Shown here in pieces: positions 6,577 to 6,666 of a stretch of 6,666 bases of DNA (position 1 is its first letter; every line of letters starts with the position of its first letter). A program made the translations under genes and the position numbers. This stretch comes from Actinomycetota bacterium. GTDB lineage: Bacteria > Actinomycetota > Actinomycetes > S36-B12 > UBA5976. The notes under the pieces were generated by a model. That model was not told where the DNA came from, did no database searches, and saw only the letters and a list, made by a program, of their open reading frames with translations. The stretch covers positions 1 through 6,666 of the forward strand of contig RGCY01000064.1 of the NCBI GenBank assembly GCA_009918865.1, read 5' to 3'.

Positions 6577-6666
6577 CATCACAATTCGCGGGATTGAGAT
6601 CGTCGGACACTCCGGTCTCAAGGATGTTCACGTCGCCAACGGTGTCATTGCGAACATCGTTCCCAC
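6569..6666 (+). CDS. pyrC: Probable dihydroorotase, 5' end only
   Basis: An open frame starts at the ATG at 6569, eight bases inside pyrB, and runs off the window after 32 codons. The visible part reads MADITIRGIEIVG, then a short strand, then VHVANGVIANIV. This strand-turn-strand pattern with a 'xxxxNGVIAxI' element is the N-terminal beta-sandwich of cyclic amidohydrolases such as dihydroorotase, which forms dihydroorotate from carbamoyl-aspartate. The metal-binding HxH motif would lie beyond the end. Gene order pyrR-pyrB-pyrC is the standard actinobacterial arrangement, and this context carries most of the weight. The ribosome binding site (AGCAGG) is weak, so translation is likely coupled to pyrB. 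Confidence 0.8.
   Translation, partial: MADITIRGIEIVGHSGLKDVHVANGVIANIVP

Overview
The window is a compact stretch of bacterial core-metabolism genes, all on the + strand, with moderately high GC and frequent GTG starts. Several traits point to an actinobacterium (Actinomycetota): the protein motifs, the trpCBA order, a MauE/DoxX-type membrane protein paired with a membrane-anchored DsbA-like thioredoxin, and a pyrR-pyrB-pyrC operon headed by a PyrR-binding hairpin that includes the ribosome binding site. The moderate GC and tight packing would suit a small-genome aquatic lineage, but that is only a guess and no species is claimed.

Layout. Positions 1-2082 are the end of a tryptophan operon: the last codons of a probable trpC, then complete trpB and trpA, each overlapping the next. 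A MauE-like membrane protein follows trpA with a 1-nt stop/start overlap. After 44 nt comes a membrane-anchored DsbA-like protein with a CPAC site, which looks like its redox partner. After a 155-nt gap comes a pyruvate kinase gene (3583-4958). It is recognisable over nearly its whole length but broken near codon 40 by a frame change that coincides with roughly 46 missing bases. A hairpin without a T-tract lies downstream. The pyrimidine operon then begins: a leader with a PyrR-binding loop, pyrR (5084-5650), pyrB (5647-6576) and the first codons of a probable pyrC (from 6569), running off the window with overlapping ends.

How the genes work together. TrpC, TrpB and TrpA carry out the last steps of tryptophan synthesis, with TrpA and TrpB forming the indole-channelling complex. 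The MauE-like and DsbA-like proteins probably handle extracytoplasmic disulfide chemistry and have no direct link to tryptophan. PyrR senses the pyrimidine nucleotide state and probably represses translation of its own operon by stabilising the leader hairpin. PyrB and PyrC make carbamoyl-aspartate and dihydroorotate.

No mobile element, CRISPR array, tRNA, rRNA or novel system was found. The two points most worth a second look are the broken pyk and the PyrR leader hairpin.
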